Part shown: piece by piece, positions 9,732-17,179 of the stretch
How the letters are laid out: every line of letters begins with the position of its first letter
How positions within the stretch are numbered: the first letter of the stretch is position 1
Assembly (NCBI RefSeq): GCF_036014195.1
Contig: NZ_CP107918.1
Location: 2,604,001-2,668,000 of the forward strand
DNA length: 64,000 nucleotides
Source: Streptomyces sp. NBC_00442
GTDB lineage: Bacteria; Actinomycetota; Actinomycetes; Streptomycetales; Streptomycetaceae
Reading direction: 5' to 3'
Position numbers and translations under genes: made by a program
The notes under the pieces: generated by a model
What the model was told of the DNA's origin: nothing
Databases searched by the model: none
The model's input: the letters and a program-made list of their open reading frames with translations, nothing else

Positions 9732-9848
9732 CTACTTCACCTGACTGACGAAGTACGCCCCGGCGGTGACCGTGATCAACAAGCACAGTCGCAACGTCGC
9801 CCCGGTGTTCTGCATCGCCTTGCCCAGCAATTCGATGAACGCCTTCAT
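9732..9848 (-). CDS. 38-aa single-span membrane peptide
   Basis: A short gene reading MKAFIELLGKAMQ at the N-terminus. It continues with an amphipathic stretch and one hydrophobic segment (LCLLITVTAGAYFV, ~21-34), and ends QVK. AAGGAG lies nine bases before the ATG, good support for such a short gene. It lies 30 bp upstream of the methyltransferase on the same strand, so co-transcription is likely. The 19-bp inverted repeat at 9878-9896 lies in its leader or promoter. I do not recognise the family. Length and topology recall type I toxins or small membrane regulators, but that is speculation. Confidence 0.6.
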   Translation of the reverse strand: MKAFIELLGKAMQNTGATLRLCLLITVTAGAYFVSQVK

Positions 9849-9877
9849 GATGCCCGACTCCTTCGATGAAGAATGTA

Positions 9878-9896
9878 TGCGCAGCATCACTGCGCA
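9878..9896. promoter_or_regulatory. inverted repeat TGCGCAG-N5-CTGCGCA, copy 1
   Basis: Perfect 7-bp arms around CATCA, thirty bases upstream of the 38-aa gene start on the minus strand. This is the expected position for an operator or a 5'-leader hairpin. Copy 2 at 10020-10038 shares arms and the first four spacer bases. Confidence 0.55.
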
Positions 9897-10019
9897 CTCT
9901 CAACTATCCTTGCCAACTGCCAAGTTGACGCTCCGACAGTTCGAACTGATGCTCAGATTAGCGGCAAGTCACCGCGAGCAAAGGAGGTCGTCACGCCGGA
10001 TGGAAGCCGAGCAGTTTTG

Positions 10020-10038
10020 TGCGCAGCATCGCTGCGCA
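10020..10038. promoter_or_regulatory. inverted repeat TGCGCAG-N5-CTGCGCA, copy 2
   Basis: The same perfect 7-bp arms around CATCG, 142 bp from copy 1. A single half-site GATGCGCAG follows at ~10054. Two spaced identical palindromes between divergent genes suggest one DNA-binding protein acting on both sides. Confidence 0.5.
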
Positions 10039-10325
10039 TCGTCGCTCGCATCGATGCGCAGCTCCAGGCGTCGAACCACCGGGTGGGGTTGTGGCGACAA
10101 AGCCCCAGCGGAAATGCAGTGCGTGACTCACGTCACAGTCCGTGATGCCCAGTTCGGGTCCTCCGACGCCGGCCGGCCCCGCGGCTCCCCGATCCGGCGC
10201 TGGAACGCCATGGCCGCCCCCCTGTCCCCCACAAGCGAGATGATCCGCCGACTCCCTCGCGCCCAGCCCCCTCACCCACGACACTGGACACACGCGGACG
10301 ACGGGGCTCTCGGAGGGGGACGTAT

Positions 10326-13300
10326 ATGCGGGACAGCCATCGGGCCGAGGCCGAGAGGCTGTTGGTGCGTGCCGTGGAGGAAGAGGTGCGGCGCTCCGGA
10401 GGGCGGTCCGACGGCAGCGCGCTGCTCTCGCGTGGCCGGGGTGCGCTCGACGCGCTGGCGCAGAGCGCGGCGGAGGAGTACGCGGCCTACACCCACGCCT
10501 TGGACGAGGCGGCAGTCGGGCAGCTCTCGTTCGGGGAGCGGTTCGGGCGCGACGGCGGCACAACGGGCCTGCTGGCCACCGGGGTTGGGGCGCTGGCCGC
10601 CGTGGTCGTCGACCTGGCGCTCGGGCTCGGCGCGGGCGGCGCCGTCGGCGCGGGGGCGGCCGTGCTGGTGGCCGGGGCCGCCGCGACGGTCGCCAAGGTG
10701 ACCCTGTCGCACCTGCCGGCCGCGCACCACAGGGCCGGGGCGCTCGGCCAGCCCGGCGGCCTCGAACAGCTGCGGCTGCAGTGGCTGACCGCGCTGGAAG
10801 TGCGGGGCATCCGGCCCTTCCTGGACCAGCAGCGGGCGGTGAGTCCCAAGCCGCAGCAGAAGAAGAAGGTGCCGACGCAACTGCGCGGCACCGACAAGAG
10901 CGCGGCGGCGCGGCGCAGGTCGGTCCTTGAGCAGTCGTTCGGCCATCTGCCCGATCCGCAGGGCCCGTTCGCGGGCCGACGGGCCGAGCTGGCGCGGATC
11001 GGGCAGTGGGTGCAGGCGGCCCGCGCCTCGACCGAGACCCGCCCGGTGGTGGTGGTCCTGCACGGCGCGCCGGGGTCGGGCCGCAGCACCCTGGCGCTGC
11101 GGGCGGCGCACGGCCTTCGCGACCAGTTCCGCGGCGCCTGCCTCGTCGACATGCGCGGCGGCGGCCTCGCGGGCGAGCACCCGCTGCCCACCCGGGACGC
11201 ACTGCTGCACCTGCTCAACCGGCTCGGGGCGCCACGCGAACAGCTCCTGTTCCGGGAGAGGTCCTCGCCCGAGCAGCAGGTGCGCCGCCTCGCCGAGCTC
11301 TACCACCAGCATCTGACCGGCCTCGCCGTCACCGTCGTCCTGGACGACACCGACGACGCCGAGCAGGTGAGCACGCTGGTGCCGCAGCGCTCCGAGGGCC
11401 TGGTCCTCGTCACCTCCTCAAGGCCGCTCGCTCTGCCCGACGACTTCCCGGCGTGGGTCCACCACCTGGCGGTCGAGCCGCTGGACGCGGCGGGCGCCGA
11501 GGAACTGCTGCGGGAGGCCGCCGAGGAGAAGGAGACCGGCCCCTACGACGCCGAATCGACCGCTCTCGTACGGCAGTTGTGCGGTGGGCTGCCGCTGGCG
11601 CTGCGCGTCGCCGGGTCCTCGCTCGGGCCGCGCTCCGCGCGGGCGCTCGCCGCCGATCTGGGGGCGTACGGCCCGGTGGCGCCCACCGAGCGGGCCCTGT
11701 GGCTGCGGTACACCGATCAGGCCGAGCCGGCCCGCCGCCTCCTGCGCCGGCTCGCCCTCGCCGGCCGGGCCTCGCTGGGCGCGGCCGCCGCGGCGGCGCT
11801 GCTCGGCGCCGACGAGCAGGAGGCGCAGCGCCAGCTCACCGCGCTCGCCGCGGCGGGCCTCATCGACCATGTGCGGGGCAGCCGCTACCGGCTGCACGAC
11901 GTCGTACGGGCCTTCGCGGAGGCCCGTCTCGCCGACGAGGAGGAGCAGGCCGAGCGGGTCGCCGCGCAGGAGCGCCTGATCCGCAACTACGCGGAGCTGG
12001 CCGACGCGGTGGGCCGCATGGTCGACGGCAAGATGTCGACCCGGGCCGGCCAGTTCGGCGGGCACGGCTTCCCCTCGCTCGACGCGGCACTGCGCTGGCT
12101 GGACGACGAGTCGAGCTTCATCACGGCGGCGCTGCGCCAGGCCGAGGGGGTGGATCAGGAGGCCGTGCTCAGCCTGCTCGGCGCGCTGTGCGACTACTGC
12201 CTGCTGCGCGGCGACCTCTACCGCCTGGGCGAGATCAGCGAGTTGACGCAGGCCGTCGACCAAGGGCTGCTCGTACGTTCCGTGCAGTGGCGTACCGGCA
12301 TCGCGGCCCGCCAGCTCGGCGAGCTGGACACGGCGCGTACGACGCTGTCCTCGGTGGTCAACCTCTACCGGGAGGCACAGCACGACGCGGGCCAGGCCCT
12401 CGCGCTGTGCTCGCTCGGCATCACCCTGCACCACCAGGGCAATCTGATCGAGGCGGCGGCCCGGCTGCGGGAGGCGATCGATCTCCAGGCGGGCGAGGAG
12501 CTGGCCGGCGACCGCGCGTGGTCGCTGCACGCGCTCGCCGCCGTCGAGCGGGACCGTTCGAACCTCGCCACCGCGCGCACCCTGCTGGCCACCGCCCTGG
12601 AACTGCACGGTGAGAACGAGTCGCTGCACGGTGAGGCGTGGACCCACTTCCAGCTCGGCCAGCTGCACTTGCGCACCGGTGAAGTGCCGCGTGCGGAGGG
12701 CGAGTTGCGTACCGCGCTCGATCTGTACGGGCGGACCCGCGACGGCCGCGGCGAGGCGTGGGCGCTGACCCAGCTGGCGCGGGCCCGCCTCGTCGAGGGC
12801 GACGCGTCGGCCGCGGTCGACGGACTGCGCCAGGCCCTGTCGCGCCACCGGGAGCAGGAGGACGCGCGGGGCGAGGCGTGGACGCTGTACTACCTGGGCC
12901 AGTCTCTCGAGGAGCGCGGCGACCGCGACCAGGCGGTGCGCGAGCTGGAGCGGGCCCGCACGATGTTCTCGCGCATGCGCGACGTGTACGGGCTCGCCTG
13001 CGCCCGCCACCACTCGGGCCGGGTCACCCGCGACCAGCGGGCCGCCCAGACCGGCAATCTGCGCAACTCCGGCTTCGCCCGGCAGCTCCTGGTCGACGCG
13101 CGCGCCGACTTCCACCGCATCGGGGTGGCGCACGGCGAGGCCTGGACCTGTCTGGAGCTCGCGCTGATCGACGCGGGCAACAACCGGCCGGGCCCGGCGC
13201 TCGCCCTGTGCGACGAGGCGACCGCACTGTTCGCCTCGTACGACGACCGGCGCGGCGGCGACTGGTCCCGCTTCCTGCGCTGCACGCTGCTGCCGTACGC

Positions 13301-13535
13301 GGGCGCCGGCGGTGTGGACGTCGGGACCGCGGTCGCGCAGGAGGAGGTGGCGCAGTTGCTGCGCGCCGCCCACGACGCCCGCGACGGCAAGCTGGAGGAC
13401 TGCGCGGAGGCCTTCGCCCTCGTGCTGGAGCGCGGTGTCTCCCTGGAGACGGGCTGGCAGGCCTGGCACCTGGGCATGGTCCCGGACCGGCACGCCCGTG
13501 AGGTCATGGGGGTGCCGGCGGGGTCGGGACGCTGA
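10326..13535 (+). CDS. STAND/NB-ARC-type ATPase with N-terminal hydrophobic region and TPR repeats
   Basis: A 1069-aa signal-transduction NTPase. Residues ~78-122 are a strongly hydrophobic Gly/Ala-rich region (one or two membrane spans). An AAA/NB-ARC module starts near residue 215 with Walker A GAPGSGRS (247-254), where the usual Lys is Arg, and a Walker B-like VTVVLDDTDD near 335. A winged-helix-like region follows (~490-540), then TPR-like helical repeats rich in GEAWT...LG from ~640 to 960. GGAGGGGG precedes the ATG by six bases. Such proteins act as regulators or as defence sensors; here the partner is unknown. Confidence 0.82.
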   Translation: MRDSHRAEAERLLVRAVEEEVRRSGGRSDGSALLSRGRGALDALAQSAAEEYAAYTHALDEAAVGQLSFGERFGRDGGTTGLLATGVGALAAVVVDLALGLGAGGAVGAGAAVLVAGAAATVAKVTLSHLPAAHHRAGALGQPGGLEQLRLQWLTALEVRGIRPFLDQQRAVSPKPQQKKKVPTQLRGTDKSAAARRRSVLEQSFGHLPDPQGPFAGRRAELARIGQWVQAARASTETRPVVVVLHGAPGSGRSTLALRAAHGLRDQFRGACLVDMRGGGLAGEHPLPTRDALLHLLNRLGAPREQLLFRERSSPEQQVRRLAELYHQHLTGLAVTVVLDDTDDAEQVSTLVPQRSEGLVLVTSSRPLALPDDFPAWVHHLAVEPLDAAGAEELLREAAEEKETGPYDAESTALVRQLCGGLPLALRVAGSSLGPRSARALAADLGAYGPVAPTERALWLRYTDQAEPARRLLRRLALAGRASLGAAAAAALLGADEQEAQRQLTALAAAGLIDHVRGSRYRLHDVVRAFAEARLADEEEQAERVAAQERLIRNYAELADAVGRMVDGKMSTRAGQFGGHGFPSLDAALRWLDDESSFITAALRQAEGVDQEAVLSLLGALCDYCLLRGDLYRLGEISELTQAVDQGLLVRSVQWRTGIAARQLGELDTARTTLSSVVNLYREAQHDAGQALALCSLGITLHHQGNLIEAAARLREAIDLQAGEELAGDRAWSLHALAAVERDRSNLATARTLLATALELHGENESLHGEAWTHFQLGQLHLRTGEVPRAEGELRTALDLYGRTRDGRGEAWALTQLARARLVEGDASAAVDGLRQALSRHREQEDARGEAWTLYYLGQSLEERGDRDQAVRELERARTMFSRMRDVYGLACARHHSGRVTRDQRAAQTGNLRNSGFARQLLVDARADFHRIGVAHGEAWTCLELALIDAGNNRPGPALALCDEATALFASYDDRRGGDWSRFLRCTLLPYAGAGGVDVGTAVAQEEVAQLLRAAHDARDGKLEDCAEAFALVLERGVSLETGWQAWHLGMVPDRHAREVMGVPAGSGR

Positions 13536-13610
13536 CGCCCGGGACGCGGCCGTGCGCCGCCCGCCCCGCGTCCTCCGCGGGCACGGCGGGGGCGTTCGGC
13601 GGACCGGGGG

Positions 13611-13874
13611 TCAGGCCTTGTTCGGCGCGCCCTTGGCCGAGGCGGCCGGAGCCGGGGCCGAGGCCGCCGGGGCCGCCGGGGTGTCCGCGGACGGGTCCGG
13701 GGCCTCCTCGAAGTCGACCTTCCGCATGTGGCGGTTCATCGACTTCATCAGCATCCACACCCCGAGGGCGAGTGCCGCGAAGACGATGAACCCGAGGACG
13801 CCGGGCGTCACCTTGTCGTCGTTGATTTCGTCGGCCAGCGGGACCAAGTGCGTCATTGCCAGGCTTGCGCTCAT
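13611..13874 (-). CDS. small membrane protein downstream of mca
   Basis: An 87-aa protein with INDDKVTPGVLGFIVFAALA leading into one membrane span, then KSMNRHMRKVDF and a Pro/Ala-rich tail. Its ATG at 13874 lies two bases past the TGA of mca, and an in-frame ATG at 13883 would overlap mca, so translation is probably coupled; ATG 13853 is a third option. I recall this small gene beside mca in other Streptomyces. Function is unknown. Confidence 0.75.
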   Translation of the reverse strand: MSASLAMTHLVPLADEINDDKVTPGVLGFIVFAALALGVWMLMKSMNRHMRKVDFEEAPDPSADTPAAPAASAPAPAASAKGAPNKA

Positions 13875-13875
13875 A

Positions 13876-14757
13876 TCAGGCATTGTCGCGTACGCCCGCG
13901 AAGAGGTCGTCCTCGGGGAGGGAAGTGTCCACGAGCGACTTTGCCAGCTCGTACTCCTCGGTCGGCCAGACGTCCTTCTGGAGGTCGAGCGGAACGCGGA
14001 ACCAGCCGCCGTCGGGGTCGATCTGGGTGGCGTGCGCGATCAGCGCCTTGTCCCGGATCTCGAAGAACTCCGCGCAGGGAACGTGCGTGGTCAGGGTGCG
14101 TTCGGCGCGGCCGAACTCCTTCCAGCGCTCCAGCCACTCGCCGTAGGGGGAGTCCATGCCGCGGGCGAGGAGCGCCTCGTGCAGGGCGACCGTGCGCGGC
14201 TTGTTGAAGCCCTGGTTGTAGTACAGCTTCCGCGGCTGGTAGGCCGGGCCGAACTCGGCCTCGGGGAACCTCTCGGTGTCGGCCGCTCCGTCGAACGCCA
14301 CCATCGTGATCTTGTGGGTCATGATGTGGTCGGGGTGCGGGTAGCCGCCGTTCTCGTCGTAGGTCGTGATGACCTGGGGACGGAAGTGACGGATGGAACG
14401 GACCAGGCGGCCGGCCGCGACATCGACGTCCTCCAGCGCGAAGCAGCCCTCGGGCAGCGGCGGCAGCGGGTCGCCCTCGGGCAGGCCCGAGTCGACGAAT
14501 CCGAGCCACTCCTGGCTGACGCCGAGGATCTCGCGGGCCTCGTCCATCTCCCTCTTGCGGACCTCGTGGATGTGCTCCTCGATGTAGGCGTCGCCCTGGA
14601 GCTTGGGGTTGAGGATGGAGCCACGCTCGCCTCCCGTGCAGGTCACGACCAGCACGTCCACCCCCTCGGACACATACTTCGCCATGGTGGCCGCGCCCTT
14701 GCTCGACTCGTCGTCGGGGTGGGCGTGGACGGCCATCAGTCGCAGCTGCTCAGTCAA
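13876..14757 (-). CDS. mca: mycothiol S-conjugate amidase
   Basis: This 293-aa zinc hydrolase cleaves mycothiol S-conjugates to a mercapturic acid and GlcN-Ins, detoxifying electrophiles and antibiotics. The LmbE-like fold shows the metal motif AHPDDES at the N-terminus and the second ligand in GGYPHPDH. The SSKGAATMAKYV block and a length near 290 favour Mca over the paralogous deacetylase MshB. The start is TTG at 14757, with GAGG about nine bases upstream. A small membrane-protein gene follows without a gap. Confidence 0.93.
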   Translation of the reverse strand: MTEQLRLMAVHAHPDDESSKGAATMAKYVSEGVDVLVVTCTGGERGSILNPKLQGDAYIEEHIHEVRKREMDEAREILGVSQEWLGFVDSGLPEGDPLPPLPEGCFALEDVDVAAGRLVRSIRHFRPQVITTYDENGGYPHPDHIMTHKITMVAFDGAADTERFPEAEFGPAYQPRKLYYNQGFNKPRTVALHEALLARGMDSPYGEWLERWKEFGRAERTLTTHVPCAEFFEIRDKALIAHATQIDPDGGWFRVPLDLQKDVWPTEEYELAKSLVDTSLPEDDLFAGVRDNA

Positions 14758-14884
14758 GACTCGATCCTCGGTGACTCAGTAAGTAAACGGGGCGCCCTCT
14801 GTGATCCGCGCACGGGGCGGCTTCTATAGTGACCGAATCGGGGGACGGAAAATTCCGGGTATCCCCACCAGCAGGAGGACGATC

Positions 14885-15286
14885 ATGGCCGCTGTGCGCG
14901 AGCAGCTTCCCCAGGGGCGCTACGGGCGTTCGGCGGACCAGCGCGCGGACCGCAAGCTGAAGATCGTCGGCTCGGTGCTGGGCGTCGCGCTGCTGGGCGT
15001 GGTCGCCTGGATCGGCTTCGACTACGTGGGCGGGCAGTCGCTCTCCGCGCAGGTGATCAAGTTCAAGGTGGTCTCGGACACCAAGGTCGAGGTGCACCTC
15101 GAAGTGACCAAGGACAAGGACGCCAAGGGCACCTGCACCCTGCGTGCCCAGCAGACCAGCGGGGACGACGTGGGCCGGGCGGACTTCCGGTTCGACGAGC
15201 CGGTCAAGCAGGTGGACAAGGTCCTCACGATCACCACGACCTCGCGGGCGACCTCCGCCAATCTGGTCGGCTGCCAGTCCGGCTGA
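14885..15286 (+). CDS. DUF4307 single-span membrane protein
   Basis: A 133-aa protein: a basic cytoplasmic N-terminus (GRYGRSADQRADRK), one membrane span at ~residues 25-47, and an extracytoplasmic beta-rich domain ending NLVGCQSG. This is the DUF4307 pattern of actinobacteria, function unknown. AGGAGG lies six bases upstream of ATG. It is divergent from mca and upstream of greA, as I recall from other Streptomyces. Confidence 0.88.
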   Translation: MAAVREQLPQGRYGRSADQRADRKLKIVGSVLGVALLGVVAWIGFDYVGGQSLSAQVIKFKVVSDTKVEVHLEVTKDKDAKGTCTLRAQQTSGDDVGRADFRFDEPVKQVDKVLTITTTSRATSANLVGCQSG

Positions 15287-15491
15287 GCCCTCCACGCCGC
15301 CGGACGTCCGAACGGGCCTCGGGCAACAGCGCCGACGCATGGTTTCTGACCTGCGTTGATGAAGTTCTAGCGGTTTATGTCCTCCCCCTGGGGCACCGGA
15401 ATTGTTAGGCTCGTGGTTTCGCCCACCCAACCAGGCACATGCTTCTGGGTAGGGCGATGCTTTGTATATCCAGTACCGACGAGGAGCACCT

Positions 15492-15989
15492 GTGACCCAG
15501 ACCAGCGACAACGTCACCTGGCTGACCCAGGAGGCGTACAACCAGCTCAAGGCCGAGCTGGAGTACCTGTCTGGTCCCGCGCGCACGGAGATCGCCGTAA
15601 AGATCGCGGCGGCCCGTGAGGAGGGTGACCTCCGGGAGAACGGCGGGTACCACGCGGCCAAGGAGGAGCAGGGCAAGATGGAGCTCCGGGTGCGCCAGCT
15701 GACCCAGCTCCTCGAACACGCCAAGGTCGGCGAGGCCCCCGCCGCGGACGGCGTGGTGGCTCCCGGCATGCTCGTCACGATCGCCTTCGACGGCGACCCG
15801 GACGACACCCTGGAATTCCTGATGGCGTCGCGCGAGTACGCCTCGACGGAGATCGAGACGTACTCGCCGCAGTCGCCGCTCGGCTCCGGCGTGAACGGCA
15901 AGAAGGTCGGCGAGGACGCCGAGTACGAGCTGCCCAACGGCAAGAAGGCCTCGGTGAAGATCCTCGCGGCCGTCCCGTTCAACGGCTGA
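15492..15989 (+). CDS. greA: transcription elongation factor GreA
   Basis: A 165-aa protein that rescues backtracked RNA polymerase by stimulating transcript cleavage. The N-terminal coiled coil contains the acidic tip and Gre signature (AAAREEGDLRENGGYHAAKEEQ split across ~37-58). The C-terminal domain ends in an SPLGSG...GKKVG block that binds the polymerase secondary channel. GTG 15492 is chosen because GAGGAG lies five to six bases upstream. A strong hairpin follows. Confidence 0.96.
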   Translation: MTQTSDNVTWLTQEAYNQLKAELEYLSGPARTEIAVKIAAAREEGDLRENGGYHAAKEEQGKMELRVRQLTQLLEHAKVGEAPAADGVVAPGMLVTIAFDGDPDDTLEFLMASREYASTEIETYSPQSPLGSGVNGKKVGEDAEYELPNGKKASVKILAAVPFNG

Positions 15990-16028
15990 CGTCCGCGGCG
16001 CACAGAACGCGCGCACGCACGCACCAGG

Positions 16029-16062
16029 AAGCCCCCGGCCGCCTTCGAGCGGCCGGGGGCTT
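16029..16062. terminator. bidirectional hairpin greA / Lsr2
   Basis: A perfect 14-bp stem, AAGCCCCCGGCCGC with its complement, and a CTTCGA loop between the convergent greA and Lsr2 genes. The A/T ends supply short U-tracts in both directions. Confidence 0.8.
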
Positions 16063-16079
16063 CGTGTCGTGCACCCGTG

Positions 16080-16418
16080 CTACTTCGCGGCCTTCTCGTA
16101 GGCCTCGCGGACCTCGGCGGGGACGCGGCCGCGGTCGTTCACGTGGTGGCCGTTCTCCTTGGCCCACGCCCTGATGGCCGCGGTGTCGTTGCCGCCGGCG
16201 CCGTTCGACCGGGCGGGCGCCGCCTTCGCCTTGCCGGAGCGGACCCGACGGCCGGCCTTGGTGAAGGGGGCCACCGCTTCGAGGAGCTTGTCGTAGCTCT
16301 CCGGAGCGAGGTCGATCTCGTAAGCCACGCCGTCGATGACGAGCTGGTGCGTGGCCGCCTCGGTGGTTTCTTCACCCGTGAGGTCATCGGTGTAGATGGT
16401 GACGATCTTCTGTGCCAT
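16080..16418 (-). CDS. Lsr2-family nucleoid-associated silencer
   Basis: A 112-aa protein with the two-domain Lsr2 plan. The N-terminal oligomerisation domain starts MAQKIVTIYTDDLTG and is followed by a basic linker. The C-terminal DNA-binding domain contains RAWAKENGH and the AT-hook-like RGRVP, then EVREAYEKA. Lsr2 coats AT-rich, often foreign, DNA and silences it. I recall two copies in streptomycetes (lsr2 and lsrL); I cannot say which this is, and the greA-adjacent location may mark another paralogue. It stands next to an XRE/DUF397 cassette. Confidence 0.93.
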   Translation of the reverse strand: MAQKIVTIYTDDLTGEETTEAATHQLVIDGVAYEIDLAPESYDKLLEAVAPFTKAGRRVRSGKAKAAPARSNGAGGNDTAAIRAWAKENGHHVNDRGRVPAEVREAYEKAAK

Positions 16419-16510
16419 GGAGGGAGTCTAGGCGCGTTTCCGGTCACCCCCGTCCCCCATGAGAGACGGGGGAGGACCGGCCCTCGGCGGCCGGAATGCC
16501 GTTTCGGTGT

Positions 16511-16669
16511 TCATCCGTACCGGCCCGCGTACTGGACGGCCATCGCGGCGCAGAAGGCGCCGGCGGCCAGGGCCGTGAGGATCAGGGTCGCCACCGCGAG
16601 AACGAGATGACGCGGATGGCTCCGCCGGGGGTGAGGGACGCGGCCTCGACGGGGCTTGCGGGCCTGCAC
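16511..16669 (-). CDS. 52-aa single-span membrane peptide overlapping the preceding gene
   Basis: The GTG start is preceded at seven bases by AGGAGG inside the coding region of the 73-aa gene. The peptide has an Arg/Pro-rich N-terminus (about 20 residues), then a hydrophobic span LVLAVATLILTALAAGAF, and ends VQYAGRYG. It overlaps the 3' end of the upstream gene by 88 bases in another frame. The good ribosome site and clear membrane segment support it; the long overlap is the main doubt. Function is unknown. Confidence 0.55.
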   Translation of the reverse strand: MQARKPRRGRVPHPRRSHPRHLVLAVATLILTALAAGAFCAAMAVQYAGRYG

Positions 16670-16803
16670 TGGTCGGCCTCCTGCTCCCACACACCCCGGC
16701 CCTCCGAGCGCGCCAGGGTCAGTACGGTGTGGCGGACATCCATGACCTGGCCCGCCAGGTTCCGCGCCATGTCCACGACGACCTCGCCCTTTCTGTACTT
16801 CAC
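16582..16803 (-). CDS. small conserved-type protein (KYRKGEVVVD)
   Basis: A 73-aa protein starting KYRKGEVVVDMARNLAGQVMD, a short beta-type pattern common in small Streptomyces proteins encoded beside XRE/DUF397 regulators. Its GTG overlaps the TGA of the upstream 90-aa gene by four bases (GTGA), so the two are translationally coupled. No catalytic motif is visible. The C-terminal third may be untranslated or read differently, because a 52-aa gene overlaps it. Confidence 0.65.
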   Translation of the reverse strand: MKYRKGEVVVDMARNLAGQVMDVRHTVLTLARSEGRGVWEQEADQCRPASPVEAASLTPGGAIRVISFSRWRP

Positions 16804-17072
16804 TTCGGCTGCCTCCGCGCGGACCGGCAGAGGTCGGTCAGTTTCCTGGCCCCGGCGATCGTGACCCGGCCGAACCGGATGGTGTGGAGGTCGACATGGC
16901 GTCCGGCGGCGGGGTCCCAGGCCTGCGCGCACTCCAGCGTGAGCTCCCCCACGTCGACCCCGGCGTCCTCCAGCGCCGCCCGCAGGTCCAGATAGACCTC
17001 GTCCACGATCTCGGCTCCGCGCGGGATGAAAGGGGTTTCTCTTGTCGGCATGGGCATGTTGCTGGCGAACAT
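16800..17072 (-). CDS. small protein divergent to the XRE regulator
   Basis: A 90-aa protein with the sequence EVYLDLRAALEDAGVDVG, mainly alpha/beta and soluble. AGGAAGG precedes ATG 17072. It lies head-to-head with the XRE gene (107-bp gap) and is coupled to the 73-aa gene downstream. I do not recognise a domain. Its position suggests it is a target or accessory component of the XRE/DUF397 regulatory cassette. Confidence 0.7.
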   Translation of the reverse strand: MFASNMPMPTRETPFIPRGAEIVDEVYLDLRAALEDAGVDVGELTLECAQAWDPAAGRHVDLHTIRFGRVTIAGARKLTDLCRSARRQPK

Positions 17073-17179
17073 GTATTCGTCCTTCCTCGACTCAACTCCG
17101 TTGCTCGATAGAAGAGTTGCTGGTCGTGGGTACGCTCACCAGTAGCTGAATACCGGAGTACGACAGAGGTAAAAGGCAT

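Larger units (their letters stand above)
9849..10325. other. gene-free accessory spacer with two inverted repeats
   Basis: This 477-bp region of comparatively low GC separates the minus-strand 38-aa gene from the plus-strand STAND ATPase. It holds two copies of the TGCGCAG-N5-CTGCGCA repeat and a third half-site at 10055-10061. An AAAGGAGG followed by an ATG at 10000 opens a frame that runs into the STAND gene; its composition is not protein-like and I do not call it. Confidence 0.55.

Noticed and set aside
10000..10701. Frame starting ATG 10000 with AAAGGAGG twelve bases upstream
   Set aside because: It runs 376 bp into the STAND gene in another frame, has random-looking composition, and contains the inverted repeat; the ribosome-site match is probably chance.
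14801..14884. Longer N-terminus for the DUF4307 gene
   Set aside because: The extra 28 residues lack family character, and AGGAGG sits correctly before ATG 14885.
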